Source of the DNA: ZC4RG30 sp964456255
GTDB taxonomy: Bacteria > Pseudomonadota > Gammaproteobacteria > Steroidobacterales > Steroidobacteraceae
Direction of reading: 5' to 3'
NCBI GenBank assembly: GCA_964456255.1
Contig: CAYWDZ010000077.1
Span: forward strand, 1 to 12,791
DNA length: 12,791 bases
Each line of letters begins with the position of its first letter. The stretch's first letter is position 1. Made by a program: the position numbers and the translations under genes. The notes beneath the pieces were generated by a model. That model was given only the letters and a program-made list of their open reading frames with translations. It did not search any database and was not told the DNA's origin. This document shows positions 1 to 6,415 of the stretch, piece after piece.

Positions 1-636
1 GGTGAGAGCGCCGGTATCCTGACCGAGCTTGCCGCGCGTCGGCCGCGCGGCGTGGTCTTCGACCTGGGCTCGCTGAAATCCCCATTGCGTGCGGGTCTGG
101 CCGCGCTGGCGGCTGCCGGCGTGAAGGTGACTTCACTGCATCCGATGTTCGGGCCGGCGACCGAGCTGCTGTCCGGGCGCCATGTGGTGTTCATTGATCT
201 GGGCAACGCCGAAGCGCTGGCCGCGGCGCGCGCGCTGTTCGCGCCGACCATGGCCGAGCAGGTGGTGATGAGCCTGGACGAACACGACCGGCTCATTGCG
301 TATGTGCTGGGCCTTTCGCATGCGCTGAACATCGCCTTCTTTACGGCACTGGCCGAGAGCGGCGAGGCAGCGCCCAGGCTGGCGCGCATGTCGAGCACGA
401 CATTCGATGCGCAACTGGATGTGGCTACCCAGGTTGCCGAAGAGAGCCCGGAGCTCTACTACGAAATCCAGGCATTGAATGATTACGGTGCCGAAAGCCT
501 GCAGGCGCTTGCCGCATCCGTGGAGCGCCTGCGTACCGCGGTAGCCAGTCGCGATCTGGCGACGTTCCGTGCGCTGATGCAACAGGGCCTTGCCTACCTG
601 AAGGACCGCCGGGAGCAGGTCGCCAGGCGGGCCTGA
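1..636 (+). CDS. tyrA: Prephenate dehydrogenase, C-terminal part (5' end outside window)
   Basis: The reading frame is open from base 1, so the gene starts upstream; 211 residues are visible, ending at TGA 634-636. The product should oxidatively decarboxylate prephenate to 4-hydroxyphenylpyruvate with NAD(P) in tyrosine biosynthesis, in the cytoplasm. Visible signs are the end of the Rossmann part (VVFDLGSLKSP, like the 'DxxSVK' segment), the family motif LHPMFGP with its His at visible residue 47, and an all-alpha C-terminal dimerisation domain with the EHD...LSHALNIAFFTAL helix. The HPMFGP form is shared with the dehydrogenase half of the E. coli T-protein. Whether a chorismate mutase or other domain precedes it cannot be seen. 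The next gene follows 81 nt later on the same strand, so co-transcription is possible but not shown. Confidence 0.88.
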   Translation, partial: GESAGILTELAARRPRGVVFDLGSLKSPLRAGLAALAAAGVKVTSLHPMFGPATELLSGRHVVFIDLGNAEALAAARALFAPTMAEQVVMSLDEHDRLIAYVLGLSHALNIAFFTALAESGEAAPRLARMSSTTFDAQLDVATQVAEESPELYYEIQALNDYGAESLQALAASVERLRTAVASRDLATFRALMQQGLAYLKDRREQVARRA

Positions 637-717
637 CAGGCCTCCCGGCAGAACGCTTGGCTTACGTGATCTGGCGCCTTGATGCCGCGCCCCCACCCCG
701 GTTATATGGATCACATC

Positions 718-1290
718 ATGACGACGGATGTGATCGACCGTGATGGTTTCCGGGCCAATGTCGGCATCGTGCTGATGGACCGGGGCGGCCAGCTATTCCT
801 GGGGCGGCGTACGGGCGGCAAGGGCTGGCAGTTTCCGCAAGGCGGCATGCGCCATGGCGAGTCGGCAGAGGAGTCCCTGTTCCGCGAGCTGCGCGAGGAA
901 ATCGGCCTTGCGCCTGAGGACGTGAAGGTGCTGGGTTCCACCTCGCGCTGGTTGCGCTATCGCCTGCCGTCCAGGTACGTGCGGCGCGGCCAGCGGCCGC
1001 TGTGCGTGGGGCAGAAGCAGCGCTGGTTCCTGTTGCAGCTGGATGCGGATGAATCAGGGATCCGCTTCGATACCACCGGCGAGCCCGAATTCGATCGCTG
1101 GCGCTGGGTGGATTACTGGCAGCCCGTGCAGGAAGTCATCTACTTCAAGCGGCCCGTCTACGTGAAGGCGCTGCATGAGCTGGCCCCGCTGGCACGGCCG
1201 GAAGGTCTGCCGCCTTATCCCTCCTGGTGGACGCGGCAGACGCGGCCTTCACGGGCGCAGGCTTCACAGGCATCCGCGCAGGAAGGTTGA
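718..1290 (+). CDS. rppH: RNA pyrophosphohydrolase RppH (Nudix)
   Basis: RppH removes pyrophosphate from 5'-triphosphorylated RNA, which opens mRNA to RNase E decay. The protein (190 aa from this start) shows the complete Nudix box GX5EX7REUXEEXGU at about residues 42-64 (GG...GESAEESLFRELREEIGL). It also has RppH-specific segments: GFRANVGIV near the N-terminus, WQFPQGG, WLRYRLP, CVGQKQRWFLLQL, and PEFDRWRWVDYW...VISFKR-like VIYFKRPVY. The start is uncertain. The ATG at 718 gives MTTDVIDRDGFRANVG; GTG 730 would give the exact MID-type N-terminus of E. coli RppH, and ATG 682 or 706 would add residues with no family match. None has a clear Shine-Dalgarno sequence. The last base of its TGA is the first base of the next gene's ATG, which suggests translational coupling. 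The tail of about 25 residues is polar and probably disordered. Confidence 0.93.
   Translation: MTTDVIDRDGFRANVGIVLMDRGGQLFLGRRTGGKGWQFPQGGMRHGESAEESLFRELREEIGLAPEDVKVLGSTSRWLRYRLPSRYVRRGQRPLCVGQKQRWFLLQLDADESGIRFDTTGEPEFDRWRWVDYWQPVQEVIYFKRPVYVKALHELAPLARPEGLPPYPSWWTRQTRPSRAQASQASAQEG
1280..1286 (+). promoter_or_regulatory. Ribosome binding site for the DUF6776-like gene
   Basis: AGGAAGG lies just before the TGATG junction and is the clearest Shine-Dalgarno sequence in the left operon. It decides the start at ATG 1290 over the in-frame GTG at 1227, which would only add residues read out of frame through the rppH tail. Confidence 0.6.
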
Positions 1291-2015
1291 TGGCTGCGCC
1301 ACGTCCCCGGCTGGTGGTGCGCAACCATGCGCCTGGGCGCCGCGCGCTGCTGATTGCTGGTGCCGTGCTGCTGGTGGTCGCAGCGCTGCTGGTTGTTTTC
1401 GAATGGGGGCGCAGCCGTGCTGGATTTGACGGCGCTGCGGCGCGCAGTGAGCGCGCCGCACTCAATGACCGGATTGCGGCACTGGAAGAAGAGCTGCGTG
1501 CCGCGCGTCTGAAGCTTGCCATGTATGACACCGATGCGGCTGGCCAGAACCGTGAACGCAACGAACTGTCCAGGACCATTGGCGAGCTGCAGGCGGAAGT
1601 TGCGCGTCTGACCAGCGATGTAGCCTTCTATCGCGGGGTCGTCGAAGAGCGCACCAGCGGCGATGTCGTCAAGGTGCAGCAGTTCCAGGTGAAGGCGGGC
1701 GGCAGCGCGCGCGAATTCGTGTTGCGGCTGGTGCTCGGACGGCCGCTGCGTCCTGAGGATCTGATCAGCGGCAGGGTGCGCATCGTCATCGAGGGTACCG
1801 GTGCCGATGGCGCGGCAGCCAGCCTGGATCTGGCGCAACTGTCCGATGTCGCCAGCGGCGAACTCCCGTTCAACCTGCGTTACGTCGAGACCCTGGAGCA
1901 GACCGTGACGCTTCCGCAAGGATTCACGCCGGCGCGCAGCACGGTGCAGCTGGTGCCCTCCCGCAAGGGTGCGAAAGAGGTCCGTGAAACCTTTCTCTGG
2001 ACCGTGGAGAATTGA
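1290..2015 (+). CDS. Membrane-anchored coiled-coil protein, DUF6776-like
   Basis: The function is not known. The 241-aa protein has a basic N-terminus, one membrane segment at about residues 19-38 (ALLIAGAVLLVVAALLVVF), and a heptad-rich coiled coil at about 50-120 (ALNDRIAALEEELRAARLKL, ELSRTIGELQAEVARL). A beta-rich C-terminal domain of about 120 residues follows, presumably periplasmic by the positive-inside rule. This layout, and its place next to a bactofilin gene and erpA, fit the gammaproteobacterial family annotated as DUF6776; I recall a similar protein upstream of the bactofilin and erpA in Pseudomonas. It starts in a TGATG overlap with rppH and ends 6 nt before the bactofilin start. 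Since bactofilins bind the inner face of the membrane, a link between the two is reasonable, but this is inference. Confidence 0.75.
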   Translation: MAAPRPRLVVRNHAPGRRALLIAGAVLLVVAALLVVFEWGRSRAGFDGAAARSERAALNDRIAALEEELRAARLKLAMYDTDAAGQNRERNELSRTIGELQAEVARLTSDVAFYRGVVEERTSGDVVKVQQFQVKAGGSAREFVLRLVLGRPLRPEDLISGRVRIVIEGTGADGAAASLDLAQLSDVASGELPFNLRYVETLEQTVTLPQGFTPARSTVQLVPSRKGAKEVRETFLWTVEN

Positions 2016-2021
2016 GCCCGC

Positions 2022-2426
2022 ATGTTCAAGCGCAAACGCAACGCCAATCCCGGCATCGATTCACTGTTCGGCGCCAGCACGGGCATCCAGGGCGACGTGC
2101 TGTTTTCGGGAGGGCTGCACCTTGACGGCACCGTGACAGGCAGCGTCAAGGCGACGGGCACGGGCATCTCGCGGCTGGTGGTGGGCGAGTCGGCGGTCAT
2201 CGAGGGCTCGGTGGAGGCCCCGGTGGTCGAACTGCACGGCCTGGTGCGCGGCGATATCGTGGCGTCAAGGCGGGTCGTGCTGGGCCCCAAGGCGCGCGTC
2301 GAGGGTAATGTGAATTACGGGGCCCTTGAAGTGGCCGCAGGCGCCAGCATCAAGGGTAAACTGCTGAAACTTGCGGGGGCCGACCAGGCCGCTGCCAAAC
2401 CCGAAATTGCCGGCAAATCCACATGA
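2022..2426 (+). CDS. Bactofilin (polymer-forming cytoskeletal protein)
   Basis: Bactofilins polymerise without nucleotide into filaments on the inner membrane and localise cell-wall or morphogenesis factors. The 134-aa product has the short polar N-terminal tail and then the repetitive bactofilin (DUF583) core at about residues 20-115. The core shows the turn-rich pattern of a right-handed beta-helix: IQGDVLFSGGLHLDGTVTG, LVVGESAVIEGSVEA, VELHGLVRGDIVA, VVLGPKARVEGNVNY, LEVAAGASIKGKLL. The C-terminal tail is Ala/Lys-rich. The length is normal for a single-domain bactofilin. ATG 2022 lies 6 nt after the previous stop, and GGAGA at 2006-2010 is a distant possible ribosome site. Its TGA overlaps the erpA ATG by 4 nt (ATGA). 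The following mepM-anmK operon also handles murein, but it lies on the other strand. Confidence 0.92.
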   Translation: MFKRKRNANPGIDSLFGASTGIQGDVLFSGGLHLDGTVTGSVKATGTGISRLVVGESAVIEGSVEAPVVELHGLVRGDIVASRRVVLGPKARVEGNVNYGALEVAAGASIKGKLLKLAGADQAAAKPEIAGKST

Positions 2427-2758
2427 GCGACCAACCCATCCTGTTCACCGACGCGGCGGCCACCAAGGTTGCCGAGCTGATTCGCGATGAAGGCAACCCG
2501 GCACTGATGCTGCGCGTGTACGTGCAGGGTGGCGGCTGCTCGGGCATGCAGTACGGCTTCGAATTCGACGAGGCACTGCAGGACGGCGATACGCTGATCG
2601 AGAAGCTCGGGGTGAAACTGCTGGTCGACCCGATGAGTTTCCAGTACCTGAACGGCGCCGAGATCGATTATCGCGAAGGTCTGGAGGGTACGCAGTTCGT
2701 GATCCGCAACCCCAATGCCCACACCACCTGCGGGTGCGGGTCTTCCTTCGCTGCGTGA
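2423..2758 (+). CDS. erpA: Iron-sulfur cluster insertion protein ErpA
   Basis: ErpA is an A-type carrier that delivers [4Fe-4S] or [2Fe-2S] clusters to apoproteins such as the isoprenoid enzymes IspG/IspH. The 111-aa protein has the full A-type (HesB/IscA) fold signature and the three ligand cysteines: C39 in GGGCSGMQYGF, and C103 and C105 in the terminal TTCGCGSSF. The FxxDxxSFxYLNGxxIDYxEGLxGxQFxIxNPNA stretch fits ErpA better than IscA or SufA. No isc or suf gene is nearby, which is usual for erpA. The start is the ATG of an ATGA overlap with the bactofilin gene. Its TGA overlaps a GTG used by the next gene (GTGA). Confidence 0.96.
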   Translation: MSDQPILFTDAAATKVAELIRDEGNPALMLRVYVQGGGCSGMQYGFEFDEALQDGDTLIEKLGVKLLVDPMSFQYLNGAEIDYREGLEGTQFVIRNPNAHTTCGCGSSFAA

Positions 2759-4266
2759 GTCGGCGCAGCGCCCGTGTGCCTGATGTACTGGCCGCGGTCG
2801 ATCTGGGATCCAACAGTTTCCATCTGGTAGTTGCCCAGTACCGCAACGGGCAGCTGGTGGTCATCGACCGCCTGCGCGAGCCGGTGCAGCTGGCGGCCGG
2901 GCTGGACGAAGACGGCCACCTCGACAAGGAGGTCATGAACCGGGCCCTGGCTTGCCTGAAGCGCTTCGGGCAGCGCATCTCCGACATGCACGCCGATGCG
3001 GTGCGCGTCGTGGGGACCAGCGCCCTGCGCCGCACGCGGCGCCGCCAGCTGTTCCTCGAGCGGGCTCGCGATGCACTGGGTCATCCGGTGGAGATCGTGG
3101 CCGGTCGGGAGGAGGCGCGCCTGATCTATGCCGGTGTATCGCAGACCCTGCCCGCCGATGGCGGCAATCGCCTGGTCGTCGACATCGGTGGTGGCAGCAC
3201 CGAATTGATTGTCGGGCGTGGTGCCGAGCCGCTGGAGCTGGAAAGCCTGAACCTGGGCTGCGTGGTGGTGAGCCAGAAATATTTCGCCGACGGCAAGTTG
3301 TCGGCAAAACGATTCGAGCGCGCCACGCTGATGGCACGGCAGTTCCTCGAGCCGGTGCAGGAGCAGTTCCTGAAGCGTGGCTGGGAGTCGGCCGCGGGCA
3401 GTTCGGGCACCGTGCGCGCCGTGCTCGATGCGTGCCGTGAGCTGGATCCGAAGGCCAGCGTCATCACGGCCGAGGGCCTGGACGTCATTGTCGAAGCGTT
3501 GTGCGAAGCAGGGCATGTGGATGCGATTCCGTTCGTCGCCGTCACGCAGGACCGGCGCAATGTGTTCGCCGGTGGTGTGGTGATCCTCGCCGCCGTGTTC
3601 GCGCAGCTGAAGATCAGGCAGATGCGCTGGAGCGAGGGCGCGATGCGCGAGGGGCTGCTGTACGACATGATCGGTCGCTATGGCCACGAGGACGCGCGTG
3701 AGCGCACGGTGCGCTCGATGCAGCAGCGCTACCACGTGGATGCGGCGCAGGCGGCACGCGTCGAGGCCACCGCGCTGAAGATGCTGGCCCAGGTGCAGGA
3801 CAGCTGGAAGCTCACCGACCTGATGGCTGAGCAGGTGCTTTCCTGGGCGTGCGGGCTGCACGAGATCGGCCTCGATGTGGCGCACAGCGGCTACCACCGC
3901 CACGGCGCCTATCTGCTGGCCAATGCCGACATGCCGGGCTTTGCGCGCGAGGAGCAGCTGTTGCTGGCGCGGCTGGTTGGCAGTCACCGGCGCAAGCTGG
4001 TGCTCGACCAGCTGGAGGAACTGTCACCGCCCTGGGACGAGCGCGGTATCTACCTGATCCTGATCCTGCGGCTGGCCGTGCTGTTGCACCGGGATCGCAG
4101 CGAGGCTCCCATTCCGGATTTCGTGCTGACCGGCAGGCCGCGGACGCTGGAGCTGCGCTTGAAGATCCGCTCGTTCCGCGAGCATCCATTGACCGCAGCG
4201 GATCTGAACGACGAGATCGAATGGCTGCGCGCGCATGGTCTGCGCCTGCGCGTATTCACGTCCTGA
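2755..4266 (+). CDS. ppx: Exopolyphosphatase (Ppx/GppA family)
   Basis: Ppx releases orthophosphate from the ends of polyphosphate chains. The close relative GppA hydrolyses pppGpp, and the two are hard to separate by eye. The 503-aa length fits the long proteobacterial Ppx form with a C-terminal HD-like helical domain. Visible motifs are phosphate loop 1 AAVDLGSNSFH (D16), VVGTSALR, GREEARLIYAGV, phosphate loop 2 VVDIGGGSTELI (D143), AAGSSGTVRA, SEGAMREGLLYD, then LHEIG (H369, E370) and SGYHRHGAYLLANADMPGF. These follow E. coli Ppx nearly all along. I chose GTG 2755 because it makes a GTGA overlap with the erpA stop; GTG 2734 and GTG 2776 are alternatives, none with a good ribosome site. The polyphosphate kinase gene is close by but on the other strand, so the pair is not a classic ppk-ppx operon. 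Confidence 0.92.
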   Translation: MSRRSARVPDVLAAVDLGSNSFHLVVAQYRNGQLVVIDRLREPVQLAAGLDEDGHLDKEVMNRALACLKRFGQRISDMHADAVRVVGTSALRRTRRRQLFLERARDALGHPVEIVAGREEARLIYAGVSQTLPADGGNRLVVDIGGGSTELIVGRGAEPLELESLNLGCVVVSQKYFADGKLSAKRFERATLMARQFLEPVQEQFLKRGWESAAGSSGTVRAVLDACRELDPKASVITAEGLDVIVEALCEAGHVDAIPFVAVTQDRRNVFAGGVVILAAVFAQLKIRQMRWSEGAMREGLLYDMIGRYGHEDARERTVRSMQQRYHVDAAQAARVEATALKMLAQVQDSWKLTDLMAEQVLSWACGLHEIGLDVAHSGYHRHGAYLLANADMPGFAREEQLLLARLVGSHRRKLVLDQLEELSPPWDERGIYLILILRLAVLLHRDRSEAPIPDFVLTGRPRTLELRLKIRSFREHPLTAADLNDEIEWLRAHGLRLRVFTS

Positions 4267-4267
4267 C

Positions 4268-4304
4268 CGCTGCGTCGGCCGCTGGCCTCATTCGGCCGGC
4301 AGCG
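4268..4304. terminator. Hairpin at the convergent junction, possible two-way terminator
   Basis: CGCTGC at 4268-4273 pairs with GCAGCG at 4299-4304. Inside, CGGCC at 4276-4280 pairs with GGCCG at 4294-4298, with a 2-nt bulge and a 13-nt loop. It sits between the ppx stop and the end of the converging dehydrogenase gene, whose stop codon (4288-4290) lies in the loop. No T-run follows on either strand, so intrinsic termination is not certain; it may instead block converging transcripts or protect 3' ends. Confidence 0.4.
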
Positions 4305-6387
4305 CGAAGACCACCAGCAGGATGTCAGGCTTCGCCTGGCCCAGGGATTCATCCAGGCGGCGATTGTTCAAACCCAGGCGGCTGCCTTCACCGGTCACCA
4401 CGGCAATATATTGCTGGCCGCCGACGGCAAAACTCACGGGCGAGGATTCAGCTGCAGCGGGCAACGCGGTGTTCCACAACTGCACGCCGCTGACCTGGTC
4501 GTAGGCACTGAAGCGGCGGCCCAGGTCGCCCATGAAGACCAGCCCGCCGGCAGTTGCCAGCAGCGAACCTGCCAGCGGCGCGCGCTGGCGGTGCGACCAC
4601 TGAATGGTCCGGGAGTTCAGGTTCAGGGCAATCATGCGTCCCAGGTTGCCGTCGCCGTCGGGGCGAACCCGCGGCGTGAAGCGGATATCCGAGCCACCCG
4701 CGGCTGTTTCCTGGCGGCTGCGCGGTTCGTAGGTGAAGTCCGCGCAGGATTCCAGCATGGGTACGAACAGCATGCCGGTCACCGGGTTCAGTGAAGTGGC
4801 GGGCCAGTTGCGCGCGCCAAAATTGCTCGGACACAGCAGCAGCTTCCTGCCGGCGACGGGCTCGAGCTCCGGATTGGCGAGCTTCTCGCCGGTCGCAGGG
4901 TCGACTTCGAGAAACAGATTCGTCAGGCCGGTGTCGTGCGCGAACAGAAACTCACCCGTGGCCGCATCGAGCGCTTCGAAGATGCCGGTCTTGCCGCTGG
5001 TGACCACGGCGCGGCGCGCATCCGCACCGCTGCCGAGCGTGACCAGGGTCTGTTCGAATGCCCAGTCCTGATCCCACACATCGCGCCGGTGATGCTGGCG
5101 GTACCACACCAGCTCACCGGTCTCGGGTCGCAGCGCAACCGTGGCGTCGGTGAACAGACCATCGTTGTGCGTGACGCCTGCCGCTCCCGGCCGTGGTTCG
5201 AGCAGGGTGGCCGTGTTGTAGGTATTGCCGATGCCGAAGTACACCAGCTGCAGCTGCGGATCGTAGCTGCCGATGGTCCACACACCGCCACCGAACCGTT
5301 CCATGGCGGGGGCGTCATTCCACGAATCGCCCCCCGGCGTGCCCGGTCGTGCGATGGTGTTGAAGCGCCAGCGTTCCCGACCGGTGGCGGCATCGAGTCC
5401 GACGATGAAGCTGCCACCCTTGCTGTTGAGGCCAAGGCTGGCACCGATGATGACCACGCCGCGCGCTACCAGCGGACCGCTGCTCAACTGCAGCCCTGTG
5501 TCCGGCTTGATCCCCTCGATGGCATGGTCCCAGAGCTCCTTGCCGCTGCGTGCATCCAGGGCAAGCATGTGCCCATCCGGGGTTGGCACGAACAGCGTGT
5601 GTTCAAGCAGCGCCAGGGACTTCATGCGATCGCCCTGCGAGCCGAAGTTGCCGGATGCCCGCTTGCGCTGGTGCTTCCACAGCGGCGTGCCGCTCGCGGC
5701 ATCGACCGCCAGCACCACTCCACCGCTGTGCACGAACATCACGCCGTCGTGAATCAGCGGTGCGATCTCGTTGGTGCTGGGTTCCAGAGGCAGGGTCCAC
5801 ACCTGCCGCAGTCGCTGCACATTGCTGCGGTCGATCTGCCGCAGCGGACTGAAGCCGGCCACATCGAAGGTCCGGCGCCACATCAGCCAGTCCGCGTCGG
5901 GCGGCGCGGCGAGCATGGACTCCGTGACCGGAGTCAGAGAAGCCAGTCGCTGCTGGAGCCGGGCGGGCAGCCGCTCTGCGATCTGTACGTTGGGAGATGA
6001 CGCGCGCGGCGCGGCCAGGTTGGCGGAGAGCGCAGGCGGACCCTGCAGGTTGGCACGCACCAGAAATGCCAGCAGGTCCGCATAGGCCTCGGGATCTATG
6101 GCGGGCGCGCCCTTTGGTGGCATGGTGTCGCGCAGCTGGGTGAGCAGCTCGCTGGCCGGTTTGCCGCGCCACTTGTTCATGAAGGCCTGCCCCACCAGCG
6201 TGGGCCCGGCTGGTCCGCCCTCGAGGCGTGCGCCGTGGCAGATCACGCAGGATTGCGCATAGACCTGCAGGCCCGCCGCCGCGTTTCCGCTGACAGCTTC
6301 ATTGCCCGTGAACAGGGCCTGGGCACCGGCATGCCGGCCCATCAGGATCATGGTTGCAGCAAGCAGGAGTGCGTATCGGGATGACAT
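4288..6387 (-). CDS. Secreted quinohemoprotein: N-terminal cytochrome c plus PQQ-type beta-propeller dehydrogenase
   Basis: The 699-aa protein probably oxidises an alcohol or similar substrate in the periplasm with PQQ and passes electrons to its own heme c. A signal peptide is clear (MSSRYALLL...HAGAQA, residues 1-24). The cytochrome domain spans about 30-115, with CVICH (C47, C50, H51) and a likely Met ligand in TMPPKGAP (M89). The propeller runs from about 165 to 699 with repeated LDAATG...W blades, GDSWNDAP...GGGVWTIGSYDPQ, GIGN (N388), VWDQDW (D439, the usual catalytic Asp) and LLLCPSNFGARNW. Ser317 stands where a Glu metal ligand is expected, and no adjacent Cys pair is present. The cytochrome-first order resembles polyvinyl alcohol dehydrogenases as I recall them, but the substrate is unknown. 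ATG 6387 is chosen for the signal peptide; the open frame upstream only overlaps ppk1. It follows ppk1 by 28 nt. Confidence 0.85.
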   Translation of the reverse strand: MSSRYALLLAATMILMGRHAGAQALFTGNEAVSGNAAAGLQVYAQSCVICHGARLEGGPAGPTLVGQAFMNKWRGKPASELLTQLRDTMPPKGAPAIDPEAYADLLAFLVRANLQGPPALSANLAAPRASSPNVQIAERLPARLQQRLASLTPVTESMLAAPPDADWLMWRRTFDVAGFSPLRQIDRSNVQRLRQVWTLPLEPSTNEIAPLIHDGVMFVHSGGVVLAVDAASGTPLWKHQRKRASGNFGSQGDRMKSLALLEHTLFVPTPDGHMLALDARSGKELWDHAIEGIKPDTGLQLSSGPLVARGVVIIGASLGLNSKGGSFIVGLDAATGRERWRFNTIARPGTPGGDSWNDAPAMERFGGGVWTIGSYDPQLQLVYFGIGNTYNTATLLEPRPGAAGVTHNDGLFTDATVALRPETGELVWYRQHHRRDVWDQDWAFEQTLVTLGSGADARRAVVTSGKTGIFEALDAATGEFLFAHDTGLTNLFLEVDPATGEKLANPELEPVAGRKLLLCPSNFGARNWPATSLNPVTGMLFVPMLESCADFTYEPRSRQETAAGGSDIRFTPRVRPDGDGNLGRMIALNLNSRTIQWSHRQRAPLAGSLLATAGGLVFMGDLGRRFSAYDQVSGVQLWNTALPAAAESSPVSFAVGGQQYIAVVTGEGSRLGLNNRRLDESLGQAKPDILLVVFALPAE

Positions 6388-6415
6388 GCTTCTGCTGCGC
6401 AGCTGATGCCCGGAC

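Noticed and set aside
629..643. GGCCT-GAC-AGGCC inverted repeat at the tyrA stop
   Set aside because: A 5-bp stem with a 3-nt loop and no T-run is expected by chance in G+C-rich DNA; not convincing as a terminator.
679..708. TTGATG-N17/18-TATATG promoter-like sequence before rppH
   Set aside because: Only 4/6 matches in each box, and the spacer is a C-rich run. It could drive rppH, but the support is too thin to list as a feature.
2668..3987. Long minus-strand open frame (439 codons) opposite ppx
   Set aside because: It lies opposite a clear Ppx coding frame, has no recognisable motif, and its His/Gln/Arg-rich composition is what the reverse frame of high-G+C genes gives.
4936..6000. Plus-strand open frame of 354 codons inside the dehydrogenase gene
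   Set aside because: The opposite strand encodes a protein with signal peptide, CxxCH and propeller motifs. This frame shows no family features and is a G+C shadow.
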